Shown here: positions 45,781-52,913 of the stretch, one piece after another
How the letters are laid out: every line of letters begins with the position of its first letter
Position numbering within the stretch: position 1 is the stretch's first letter
Assembly (NCBI RefSeq): GCF_013369385.1
Contig: NZ_SZTO01000018.1
Coordinates: 85,615-149,614 of the forward strand
Source of the DNA: Vibrio sp. 05-20-BW147
Lineage (GTDB): Bacteria > Pseudomonadota > Gammaproteobacteria > Enterobacterales > Vibrionaceae
Direction of reading: 5' to 3'
DNA: 64,000 nucleotides
The notes under the pieces: generated by a model
Told to the model about the DNA's origin: nothing
Seen by the model: the letters and a program-made list of their open reading frames with translations, nothing else
Databases searched by the model: none
Position numbers and translations under genes: made by a program

Positions 45781-46418
45781 TACTGGGTCTTCCTCAGTAA
45801 AATTACATCTTTGCCAATAAATTCTAGTTCGAGCTGATCACGCTCGGCTAGATACTGGAACGTTGCTTGGCTAAAAAAGATCACATGGGTGGGATCATTT
45901 TTATAGTGCCAATGTGTAAACGCTTCTCGATCGATCACCATTTTGGTCATCAGACCGATCCAGCCTCCAGGTTTAACTAAATTTAACCATTGTTGCCACA
46001 CCGCATTGGGTTCATAAAGGTGCTCTATTACCTCTGTGGCGGTCATGAAGTCATACTTTGTCGCCAATGACAATGCATTGGGATGATAGTAAATATCGTA
46101 TAACGCCATGATATGACCATGCTCTTCTAGCATCAACGAGAGCGTTGGCCCCGGCCCACAACCAAAATCTAATCCTTTCGATTGCGGTGCAATTCTTTCC
46201 AATAGAGGCTCAGCAATACGCGATAAAAAGCGACGATAGCCGAGGTCCAACGGATTGTTCTCATGCAGATCATAGTGAGCTTTTTCTGTTTTTGCATCCA
46301 GCCGTAGCGCCGGATTCACAAACACTAACTCACACTGCTCGCATTGCAGATACTCACGGTGTTTGTCGGTGAAAAAGTGCTGAATCTGATCATGCTGACA
46401 TAAAGGACAAGTATGCAT
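45780..46418 (-). CDS. Class I SAM-dependent methyltransferase with zinc-ribbon start
   Basis: 212 residues. The N-terminus has paired cysteines CPLC near 4 and CEQC near 24, a zinc-ribbon pattern. Motif I for SAM binding is GLDFGCGPGP near 72-81, then ATEVIEHL as a post-motif. The substrate is unknown. I chose the ATG at 46418 (GAGGAAG before it); upstream codons to 46487 have no homology. Confidence 0.82.
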   Translation of the reverse strand: MHTCPLCQHDQIQHFFTDKHREYLQCEQCELVFVNPALRLDAKTEKAHYDLHENNPLDLGYRRFLSRIAEPLLERIAPQSKGLDFGCGPGPTLSLMLEEHGHIMALYDIYYHPNALSLATKYDFMTATEVIEHLYEPNAVWQQWLNLVKPGGWIGLMTKMVIDREAFTHWHYKNDPTHVIFFSQATFQYLAERDQLELEFIGKDVILLRKTQ

Positions 46419-46521
46419 TGGGACTTCCTCAAACAAGGATGCGAAACATACCAGAAAGTCAGGCCATATTGGAGGGTTGGCGGGCAAAATATCACCAATT
46501 TCGTAAAAAAACCGCCAAAAT

Positions 46522-46869
46522 AAAAAAAGCGACAGCTATGCTGTCGCTTTCTGAACCGCCACATAAGTGGCTAAAACTGTGTTGCACTCATTTAGTGCAC
46601 CAATATTCCATTTGTTTTTCAAGCTTTCCTTGCCAAAAGTGTTGTTTGCCATCTTCCTGATGATTTTTGGCTTTCCTTCGACTTCCTGTATCACGGCGAT
46701 TCCTTGCGCCTGATCCTTTACCCTGTCTTAACCTTTAGACGAGATGACCATCCTTATCCGATCAACATCCCGCTGACCTGACGTCCTTTCTCCGGCTTTC
46801 AAACACTCCCTGTGTCTGCATCCTTGGAGACCATCTTGGTCTGTCATCCTTTCCTACTCCCTGTAGATG
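46522..46869 (-). ncRNA. csrC: CsrB/CsrC-family CsrA-sequestering small RNA
   Basis: No protein gene fits here. The minus strand has 17 GGA motifs in about 348 bases, many as AGGA in predicted hairpin loops (for example CAAGGATG, ACAGGAAG, TCAGGAAG). This is the signature of RNAs that soak up the translational regulator CsrA. It ends in a strong terminator (AGCGACAGC, ATA, GCTGTCGCT, T7) very like the end of E. coli CsrC, which lies in the same place between engB and yihI. The promoter is -35 TTGTCT at 46898-46903 and -10 TAAAGT at 46876-46881. The exact 5' end is estimated. Confidence 0.85.
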
Positions 46870-46875
46870 CGCTTT

Positions 46876-46903
46876 ACTTTACCCTGTCATCACAATGAGA
46901 CAA
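46876..46903 (-). promoter_or_regulatory. Promoter of the csrC-like RNA
   Basis: -35 TTGTCT and -10 TAAAGT with a 16-base spacer, read on the minus strand. Both are imperfect, as expected for an activator-dependent promoter. Confidence 0.45.
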
Positions 46904-47004
46904 CTAAGCGAAAACGATTTCCTCAAGATTTTTTTGAGCTTTTTTTTAAACTCTTTAATTTCAAACACCTAAATGTTCATATTGGGAAAACACCACACTA
47001 CAGA

Positions 47005-47022
47005 ATGGTGAATCTCTTACAA
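47005..47022. promoter_or_regulatory. Possible VarA (UvrY) site upstream of the csrC-like RNA
   Basis: The plus strand has ATCTCTTACA at 47012-47021, identical to the right half of the UvrY palindrome as I remember it, preceded by an imperfect left half TGGTGA. It is about 140 bases upstream of the estimated start, the usual distance for the VarS/VarA system that switches these RNAs on. Confidence 0.35.
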
Positions 47023-47090
47023 ACGAAAGAGCGAAATGTCTTTATTGACAGAGGAGGAAATAAAACGCTCACTCGCATTTTCTCCAAAAA

Positions 47091-47123
47091 GAAAATGCCC
47101 TGGTCATCAACCAGGGCATTTTC
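47091..47123 (-). terminator. Terminator after cytochrome c4
   Basis: On the minus strand GAAAATGCCCTGG, TTGATGA, CCAGGGCATTTTC follows the cytochrome stop by about 30 bases. Confidence 0.88.
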
Positions 47124-47153
47124 ATACAACCTTTGCTCGAGCGGGACAACGAA

Positions 47154-47771
47154 TTAGTGAAGACCACCAACGTATTTAGACAAAATTTCGATGTCGTCAT
47201 CAGTCAGTTTCTTCGCAATATCACGCATCATCGCATTCATGTCGTTGTTGCGTGAAGAGTCGCGGAATTTAACAAGTTGAGCTTTGATGTAGTCAGCATG
47301 CTGACCTGAAATTTTCGGGAAACCTGAAAGCTCAGTGCCGTTACCACGAGGGCCATGACAAGCAATACATGCAGCAACACCACGACTGGCATCACCCGCG
47401 GTATAAAGCACTTTACCTTGCTCAACCACGTTTTCCGGTGTGGTATTGTGAGAAATTGGCAGTGACGCATAGTAAGCCGCTAAGTCTGCCATATCCTGTT
47501 CACTCAGAGGCATAGCCATGCCACTCATCACAGGATCATAACGACCTTGCTTACCGGCACTTTCCATACCTAATTTGAGATCTTTCAACTGCTTCTCAAG
47601 GTATTTGGCATGTTGGCCTGCCAGTTTTGGGTAAGTAGTGATTGCACTGTTGCCGTCAGCACCGTGACACGCAACACACGTTTGGGATTTTTCTTTACCA
47701 GCTTCAATACTACCTTGGGCCCATACTGAGCAGCTGGCTAAAAGACTCAAAATTAGCGCTAATTTCTTCAT
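47154..47771 (-). CDS. Cytochrome c4, diheme
   Basis: 205 residues. Signal peptide 1-18 (MKKLALILSLLASCSVWA), then two homologous cytochrome domains, each with a CXXCH heme motif (CVACH near 32 and CIACH near 130) and a distal Met ligand. It carries electrons in the periplasm to terminal oxidases. In many gamma-proteobacteria it lies next to engB, as here. Confidence 0.93.
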   Translation of the reverse strand: MKKLALILSLLASCSVWAQGSIEAGKEKSQTCVACHGADGNSAITTYPKLAGQHAKYLEKQLKDLKLGMESAGKQGRYDPVMSGMAMPLSEQDMADLAAYYASLPISHNTTPENVVEQGKVLYTAGDASRGVAACIACHGPRGNGTELSGFPKISGQHADYIKAQLVKFRDSSRNNDMNAMMRDIAKKLTDDDIEILSKYVGGLH

Positions 47772-47930
47772 GACATTCCATTATAATTATCAAGCTTCCA
47801 GTACCACGGAATTTGAACATACCGAGTACACTCATGGTACAATAGGCGACCTTATGCCGAGCACGGTTATTTTACACAATTTCACAAAAAAGTAATCAAT
47901 CGACTACACAAAGTCGAGATGGAGTTAACA

Positions 47931-48587
47931 GTGAGCGTAAAAATTCATTACCAAAACACGCATTTCATCACTAGTGCACCCGATATTCGCCATTTACCTG
48001 CCGATGAGGGCATCGAAATTGCGTTTGCAGGACGCTCAAACGCTGGTAAATCCAGTGCACTTAACCGTTTAACCAATCAAAAGAGCTTGGCCAAGACATC
48101 AAAAACCCCTGGCCGTACTCAGTTGATCAACTTGTTCAAAGTCACTGAAGGGTGCCACATTGTGGACTTGCCTGGATATGGCTTTGCACAAGTGCCACTT
48201 GAAATGAAAAATAAGTGGCAAAAATCACTTGGTGAGTATTTGCAAAAACGCGAATGCTTGAAGGGCTTAGTGGTACTGATGGACATTCGTCATCCAATGA
48301 AAGATCTCGACCAACAGATGATCTTTTGGGCAATTGAAAGTCGTATCCCAGTGCAAGTACTGCTGACAAAAGCAGACAAACTGAAGAGCGGTGCGCGTAA
48401 AGCGGAATTGCTCAAAGTGCGCAAGTTAGCGGAAACCTTCGGTGGGGACGTGCAAGTGGATGTCTATTCTTCCCTCAAAGGGCTTGGGGTGGATCAGCTA
48501 CGAGCTAAATTAGACTCATGGTTTGCCCCCGCTTTCGCTCATTTACTCGAAGAAGAGCAAGGGAATGAGCAACCATCAGCAGAGTAA
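47931..48587 (+). CDS. engB: Ribosome-assembly GTPase EngB (YihA)
   Basis: 218 residues. The essential GTPase works in late 50S assembly. G1 GRSNAGKSSAL near 34-44, G3 DLPGYGFA, G4 TKAD and G5 SSLKG are present. I chose the GTG at 47931, which has GGAG six bases before it; an ATG 12 bases earlier is in frame but lies on the ribosome site. Confidence 0.95.
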   Translation: MSVKIHYQNTHFITSAPDIRHLPADEGIEIAFAGRSNAGKSSALNRLTNQKSLAKTSKTPGRTQLINLFKVTEGCHIVDLPGYGFAQVPLEMKNKWQKSLGEYLQKRECLKGLVVLMDIRHPMKDLDQQMIFWAIESRIPVQVLLTKADKLKSGARKAELLKVRKLAETFGGDVQVDVYSSLKGLGVDQLRAKLDSWFAPAFAHLLEEEQGNEQPSAE

Positions 48588-48614
48588 TCTTGACGATCCA
48601 AATTCATTCTAACG

Positions 48615-48646
48615 CGAGCCCTACTGTTATGCAGTGGGGTTTTTTC
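48615..48646 (+). terminator. Terminator after engB
   Basis: CCCTACTG, TTATG, CAGTGGGG, T6 with one G-T pair follows the engB stop by about 30 bases. Confidence 0.85.
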
Positions 48647-48705
48647 TTGTCTTTGGTTTTACTTAACGGCAACTCACTGAGCACCCATTTGCTAAACTCC
48701 AGATA

Positions 48706-48769
48706 CAAAAATCCCCGCCATCCTGGCAGGGAAACGGGAGAGAAAAATTGGTAGTTATTGTTATAGTTC
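48706..48769 (-). ncRNA. Candidate small RNA beside spf (VSsrna24-like position)
   Basis: The minus strand has a terminator at 48707-48731 (CCCTGCCA, GGA, TGGCGGGG, then ATTTTTG) with no gene upstream of it. About 40 bases before that begins a promoter-like pair: -35 TTGAAA at 48795-48800 and -10 AATGCT at 48772-48777, spacer 17. The transcript would be about 64 nt with an unpaired CTCTCCCGTTTCC stretch able to pair with ribosome-binding sites. As I recall, a Vibrionaceae RNA called VSsrna24, about 60 nt long, has been described about 600 nt from spf. The match is by position and size, not by checked sequence. Confidence 0.45.
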
Positions 48770-49087
48770 GAAGCATTACCGATGTTTCTTTCTATTTCAA
48801 TAGCCCAATGACTATCAAAAATCGCGCACCAGACCAATCCTGCCCCTCACCACGAAATATAACCAATTGATAAAAATAAGAAAAACATCACAACCATTCG
48901 ACTGCAATATGCACTTAGTTTTTCAAGAGAAATAATCAGAGTGTGAGTGGTGTAAACTTACATGTTGATATAACGCTCTGTTGCGTTCGTTTTTCAATCT
49001 GAAACCGTATAAAAAGAAACAAACAAGAGGCGTTAAGAATGGAGATGCGATATAGATATGATTTAATTGGAATTTTATTTAGCCCAA

Positions 49088-49195
49088 TAAAAAACGCCCC
49101 AGTCAAATAACCTGACTGGGGCGGCTGAATCAGCCTAATCCAATAACGTGAAACAAAAGGTCTGAAAGATAGAACATCTTACCTCTGTACCCTAC
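49088..49195 (-). ncRNA. spf: Spot 42 small RNA
   Basis: The minus strand from 49195 begins GTAGGGTACAGAGGTAAGAT and continues nearly identical to E. coli Spot 42. It ends with the terminator GCCCCAGTCA, GGTTATT, TGACTGGGGC, T6. Spot 42 pairs with many mRNAs of secondary carbon and central metabolism, and is itself repressed by CRP-cAMP. Its place between engB and polA is the classical one. The promoter is -35 TTGCAA at 49225-49230 and -10 TACATT at 49203-49208. I saw no clear CRP site nearby. Confidence 0.96.
49130..49177 (-). CDS. spfP: SpfP, 15-residue peptide encoded within Spot 42
   Basis: Inside Spot 42 an ATG at 49177, with AGAGGTAAG just before it, opens 15 codons: MFYLSDLLFHVIGLG, then TGA. 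The E. coli peptide SpfP, as I recall it, is MFYLSDLLLHVIGFG, shown to act with Spot 42 on CRP-dependent genes. Differences in the RNA include silent third-position changes (TTA to TTG, GTA to GTT, ATC to ATT) plus two conservative swaps (Leu/Phe and Phe/Leu). This pattern supports selection on the peptide. Confidence 0.65.
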   Translation of the reverse strand: MFYLSDLLFHVIGLG

Positions 49196-49202
49196 GCGTA
49201 TT

Positions 49203-49230
49203 AATGTACAACATTTGGTCAGAATTGCAA
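49203..49230 (-). promoter_or_regulatory. Promoter of Spot 42
   Basis: -35 TTGCAA and -10 TACATT, spacer 16, place the start at 49195 where the known Spot 42 5' end falls. Confidence 0.65.
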
Positions 49231-49309
49231 AGTTTTTCTGTAGTTTTTTTTCATTAAATTTTTATTTAGCTACAACTCAACAATATTTCGCTAAACTTTT
49301 TTTGATGTT

Positions 49310-49337
49310 AAAAAAAGCCAGAGTTTGTGCTCTGGCT
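49310..49337 (-). terminator. Terminator after polA
   Basis: On the minus strand GCCAGAG, CACAAA, CTCTGGC, T7 lies about 35 bases after the polA stop and before the Spot 42 promoter. The 48588-49370 gap thus holds, from left to right, the engB terminator, the candidate RNA, Spot 42 and this terminator. Confidence 0.9.
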
Positions 49338-49370
49338 CATGTAATTTAGTCCGTTTTGTACAAAAAATGC

Positions 49371-52166
49371 TTAATGCGCTTGATCCCAGTTATCACCATG
49401 GCCCGCTTCTGCCACTAAAGGCACATTTAGCTGTGCTGCAGATTCCATCAATTGTTGTACTTTACTTTCAATTTCGGTCAAACAAGACTCTTCCACTTCA
49501 AACACCAGTTCATCGTGTACTTGCATCAGTAATTTGACTCGACCATTGCCTTCCTCTTGAATCCACTGATCCACCAACAACATCGCTTTCTTGATGATGT
49601 CTGCTGCCGTCCCCTGCATTGGCGCGTTGATCGCAGCACGTTCTGCAGCTTTACGACGCATCACATTGCGAGAGGTAATTTCCGGTAGATGCAAACGACG
49701 ACCAAAAATGGTTTCAACATAACCATGTTGAGCGGCATTAGAGCGTGTGTCTTCCATGTACTGCATGACACCAGGATAGCGCTCGAAATATTTATCCATA
49801 TAAGCTTGTGCTTCACTACGTGGAATTCCAAGCTGTTTCGCTAAACCAAACGCACTCATGCCATAAATAAGACCAAAGTTGACGGCTTTGGCTCGACGAC
49901 GCTGCTCACTGGAGACTTGTTCAATCGACACGCCCATGATCTCTGCCGCGGTTGCCGCGTGGATATCTTTACCTTGTTGGAAGGCGTCAAGCAGTGCTTG
50001 GTCACCAGACAAGTGCGCCATAATACGCAATTCAATCTGTGAATAGTCGACCGCAAGAATTTTATAGCCATGTGGCGCAACAAACGCTTGGCGAATGCGG
50101 CGTCCTTCTTCATTACGAATGGGAATATTTTGCAAGTTTGGATCGGTTGACGATAAACGACCAGTGGCCGTCACGGCTTGATGGTAAGAGGTATGCACGC
50201 GCCCTGTGTGTGGGTTAATCATTTTCGGCAGCTTATCGGTGTAAGTGGATTTCAACTTCGCTAAGCCACGGTACTCCATAATGACGCTCGGCAGTGGGTA
50301 ATCCAACGCGAGTTCTTGCAGCACTTCTTCTGCTGTCGATGGTGTGCCCGAAGGCGTTTTCTTGATAACAGGTAAGCCCATTTGCTCAAACAAGATGGTT
50401 TGCAGCTGCTTTGGCGAGTTCATATTGAATGGCTGGCCTGCGATTTCATACGCTTTTTGCTCTAACTCTTCCAGGCGCACGGCGATCTCTTGAGATTGCG
50501 CAGACAGTTTCATGTCATCAATCAACACACCTGTACGTTCCATACGTGATAACACCGGCACTAATGGCACTTCAATCTCTTGATAAATGGCGTTGAGTTT
50601 CTCATCTTGTTCAATATTGGCAAACAAGCGGTTGTGCAAGCGCAAGGTAACATCCGCATCTTCGGCGGCATAAACCGCAGCCTCATTTAAATCAATTTGA
50701 TTGAAAGTCAGTTGATTCTTGCCTTTACCAGCCAATTGCTCAAACGAAATACAACTGTGCTGTAGGAAGCGCAGTGCCAAGCTATCCATGTCGTGCTTAC
50801 CGCCCACGCTATTGTAAACGTAGGAAGCGAGCATGGTGTCGTGCTTGATGCCCTTCATCTCAATACCATAGCGAGCCAGCACTGAGGCATCGTACTTCAG
50901 GTTTTGGCCAACTTTTGCCTTCGTATCATCTTCCAGCAGTGGCTTAAGTTGAGCCAGCACCCACTCGCGATCAAGTTGCTCCGGAGCATCCAGATAATCG
51001 TGTGCGACAGGCACATAGGCAGCTTCACCTTCTGCCACAGCAAATGACAGGCCCACTAAGTTGGCGACCATGTAATCTAAGCTATCGGTTTCCGTATCAA
51101 AGGCAAACAACTTCGAAGCTTTCAGTTTTTCTAACCAAGCTTCAAATGTTGTTTGATCAAGAATGGTCTGATATTGGCTACGGTCAATCTTAACCGCCGC
51201 ATTACTCACTTCATGTGGAACGGAAGCTGGTCCAGAGATTGTTGAAGCTTGATTCCTTTCAACCGCTTCCACTACGCCAGTGCCACCTTCAAGCAGCTCG
51301 TTTAGCCAAGATTTAAAGGCTAACTGGCCATAAAGTTTGATCAGTTCATCTTTGTTTGGCTCAGTTTTTAACAAAGATTCAGGGCTTTCTTGTAATTCCA
51401 CATCAAGCTTGATCGTCGCTAACTGATAGGAAAGCAAAGCGTTGTCTTTGTTATCTATCAGCTTCTGTGCCATGGTTTTCGAACCACGAAAACCGAGCGA
51501 GGCAATATCATCAAGGTGGTCGTACAGTTTACTCAAGCCACCTATACCTTGAAGCAATGCGGTGGCAGTTTTATCACCTACGCCAGGCACACCTGGGATG
51601 TTATCCACTTTATCACCCATTAACGCGAGATAATCGATGATCAATTCAGGTGGGATACCGAATTTCTCTATGACCCCTTCTCTGTCCATCACAACATTGG
51701 TCATGGTGTTGATTAGGGTAATGTTGTCGTCCACCAGCTGCGCCATATCTTTGTCGCCCGTACTGATCAAAACGGGCATGCCTTGTAAGGAAGCTTGGTA
51801 GGCTAATGTGCCAATCACATCATCCGCTTCTACCCCTTCAATCACAATTAGAGGCAGGCCCATCGCTTGGATGACTTGGTGAAGAGGTTCAATTTGACAA
51901 CGTAAATCATCTGGCATTGGTGGACGATTGGCTTTGTATTCCGAATACATATCGTCGCGGAACGTCTTTCCTTTCGCATCAAACACGACAGCAATTCGAT
52001 CCGATGCAAACTGACGCATCATGCTACGTAGCATGTTCACCACACCATACACCGCATTCGTTGGGATCTCCCCATTACTCATAGTCCCAGGGTAAGCATG
52101 GAAAGCGCGATAGAGGTAAGAAGAACCATCGATAAGAATCAATGGATTTTCAGGAATAGTGGCCAT
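49371..52166 (-). CDS. polA: DNA polymerase I
   Basis: 931 residues. The 5'-3' exonuclease covers 1-300 (LILIDGSSYLYRAFHAYP, DVIGTLA), the 3'-5' exonuclease 320-515 with its catalytic pair intact (FAFDTETDSLDY), and the polymerase 520-931 with motif A DYSQIELRIMAHLSGD, motif B RRAKAVNFGLIYGMS and motif C QVHDELVFEV. Proofreading is therefore expected. The ATG at 52166 fits the family; the open frame to 52268 lacks homology. DnaA-type boxes lie upstream. Confidence 0.97.
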   Translation of the reverse strand: MATIPENPLILIDGSSYLYRAFHAYPGTMSNGEIPTNAVYGVVNMLRSMMRQFASDRIAVVFDAKGKTFRDDMYSEYKANRPPMPDDLRCQIEPLHQVIQAMGLPLIVIEGVEADDVIGTLAYQASLQGMPVLISTGDKDMAQLVDDNITLINTMTNVVMDREGVIEKFGIPPELIIDYLALMGDKVDNIPGVPGVGDKTATALLQGIGGLSKLYDHLDDIASLGFRGSKTMAQKLIDNKDNALLSYQLATIKLDVELQESPESLLKTEPNKDELIKLYGQLAFKSWLNELLEGGTGVVEAVERNQASTISGPASVPHEVSNAAVKIDRSQYQTILDQTTFEAWLEKLKASKLFAFDTETDSLDYMVANLVGLSFAVAEGEAAYVPVAHDYLDAPEQLDREWVLAQLKPLLEDDTKAKVGQNLKYDASVLARYGIEMKGIKHDTMLASYVYNSVGGKHDMDSLALRFLQHSCISFEQLAGKGKNQLTFNQIDLNEAAVYAAEDADVTLRLHNRLFANIEQDEKLNAIYQEIEVPLVPVLSRMERTGVLIDDMKLSAQSQEIAVRLEELEQKAYEIAGQPFNMNSPKQLQTILFEQMGLPVIKKTPSGTPSTAEEVLQELALDYPLPSVIMEYRGLAKLKSTYTDKLPKMINPHTGRVHTSYHQAVTATGRLSSTDPNLQNIPIRNEEGRRIRQAFVAPHGYKILAVDYSQIELRIMAHLSGDQALLDAFQQGKDIHAATAAEIMGVSIEQVSSEQRRRAKAVNFGLIYGMSAFGLAKQLGIPRSEAQAYMDKYFERYPGVMQYMEDTRSNAAQHGYVETIFGRRLHLPEITSRNVMRRKAAERAAINAPMQGTAADIIKKAMLLVDQWIQEEGNGRVKLLMQVHDELVFEVEESCLTEIESKVQQLMESAAQLNVPLVAEAGHGDNWDQAH

Positions 52167-52294
52167 AGTTGTAGTTATCCAACAGAGAGTAAATTGATCT
52201 GCTAAGAATGCCACGTATGCACGAGTGAATCCACGCTGTAAAAACAAATCCACCCAACAGGAATTCAAAGTGAACTCGCATTTTCACCAAAATT

Positions 52295-52327
52295 TGTGGA
52301 TAACTCTGTTTATATAAATTATCCACT
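52295..52327. promoter_or_regulatory. Paired DnaA boxes upstream of polA
   Basis: TGTGGATAA at 52295-52303 is a perfect DnaA box (reverse of TTATCCACA). TTATCCACT at 52319-52327 matches eight of nine bases. A third near-match TGTGGACAA lies near 52437. They are 130-270 bases upstream of polA. DnaA control of polA has been reported in E. coli as I recall. Confidence 0.5.
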
Positions 52328-52493
52328 GGATATCCATAAGCAAAATCGACCCAACAAAATAACAATAAGCCATTGAAATAAAACAACTTAAAACAAGATC
52401 CACCAAAATAAACACGATCAATTTTTGATCCTGCATTGTGGACAAAGATAATCACCGATAGAAATTAAGTTCGAATACCTAGATAAAGAGATA

Positions 52494-52722
52494 TAAAAAA
52501 AGCGACATCTTTCGATGTCGCCTAGCAAAATTGAGGTGAAACGATTTCGTAGAAAACTGCCGCTCCACCAAGAAGCTATAAATTACACTGGAAGCAATGT
52601 GAGCAATGTCGTGTCAAAAAGAATTCGTGCAAGTTCTTAGTCATCTGTTTCATCACCTTCTCAACACTGTGTATTGGGTAAATCAACATCCTTGTGAACT
52701 TTTCCTCATTCCCTTAGACGCC
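52494..52722 (-). ncRNA. ryhB: RyhB iron-responsive small RNA
   Basis: The minus strand holds the RyhB core, ACACGACATTGCTCACATTG followed by CTTCCAGTGT, at 52586-52614, the Hfq-dependent pairing region of enteric RyhB. A terminator (GCGACATC, GAAA, GATGTCGC, T7) ends it at 52494. The promoter and Fur box place the start near 52722, giving about 228 nt: longer than the 90-nt E. coli RNA but like the long V. cholerae RyhB, which lies in the same polA-hemB interval. When iron is scarce it represses iron-using proteins and spares iron. It fills most of the 52167-52913 gap. Confidence 0.93.
52576..52689 (-). CDS. Possible 37-residue cysteine-rich reading frame inside RyhB
   Basis: An ATG at 52689 opens 37 codons that end at TAG 52576-52578, all within the RyhB transcript. 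The C-terminus reads TRHCSHCFQCNL, a C-X2-C-X2-C cluster that could bind metal, and is encoded by the conserved pairing core itself. No good ribosome site precedes the first ATG; an internal Met16 has AAGGTG nine bases before it. An open frame of this length is not improbable by chance, so translation is unproven. Confidence 0.2.
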   Translation of the reverse strand: MLIYPIHSVEKVMKQMTKNLHEFFLTRHCSHCFQCNL

Positions 52723-52726
52723 TTTA

Positions 52727-52754
52727 ATAATAATGATTCTCATTTATATGTCAA
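52727..52754 (-). promoter_or_regulatory. ryhB promoter with overlapping Fur box
   Basis: -35 TTGACA at 52749-52754 and -10 TATTAT at 52727-52732, spacer 16, are close to consensus. The 19 bases at 52729-52747 (ATAAATGAGAATCATTATT) match the Fur box at 14 positions and cover the spacer and -10, the expected place for iron-dependent repression. Confidence 0.8.
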
Positions 52755-52757
52755 CGC

Positions 52758-52780
52758 TAAATGAGAAAAAATCTCATTTA
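52758..52780. promoter_or_regulatory. Perfect inverted repeat upstream of ryhB, possible second Fur site
   Basis: TAAATGAGA, AAAAA, TCTCATTTA has 9-bp arms and lies just upstream of the ryhB -35. The arms resemble the Fur half-site in the neighbouring box (AAATGAGAAT). It may extend Fur binding. Confidence 0.45.
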
Positions 52781-52871
52781 ATTATTTTGGGGCGTCAATC
52801 TGCCGAACACTACACTGCCTATTCCATAGTGGCTTTGGTCATTACCAGACATTGGAGCATTCTATCCATCA

Positions 52872-52899
52872 TAAAAAAGACCAGCTTTGCTGGCCTCTG
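52872..52899 (-). terminator. Terminator after hemB
   Basis: On the minus strand GGCCAGC, AAA, GCTGGTC, T6 lies 15 bases after the hemB stop. Confidence 0.88.
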
Positions 52900-52913
52900 T
52901 TATAATAATGCGC

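Noticed and set aside
46867..47157. Rightward 96-codon frame between the csrC-like RNA and cytochrome c4
   Set aside because: It overlaps the RNA promoter region and the cytochrome terminator; the composition is not protein-like.
48604..48837. Leftward 77-codon frame over the candidate small RNA
   Set aside because: It runs through both the candidate RNA terminator and the engB terminator, and has no ribosome site.
49196..49320. CRP site at the Spot 42 promoter
   Set aside because: I looked for TGTGA-N6-TCACA near the promoter and found no convincing match, so none is listed despite the known CRP control in E. coli.
52150..52455. Leftward 101-codon frame upstream of polA
   Set aside because: It overlaps the polA start, lies in AT-rich leader DNA holding DnaA boxes, and shows no homology.
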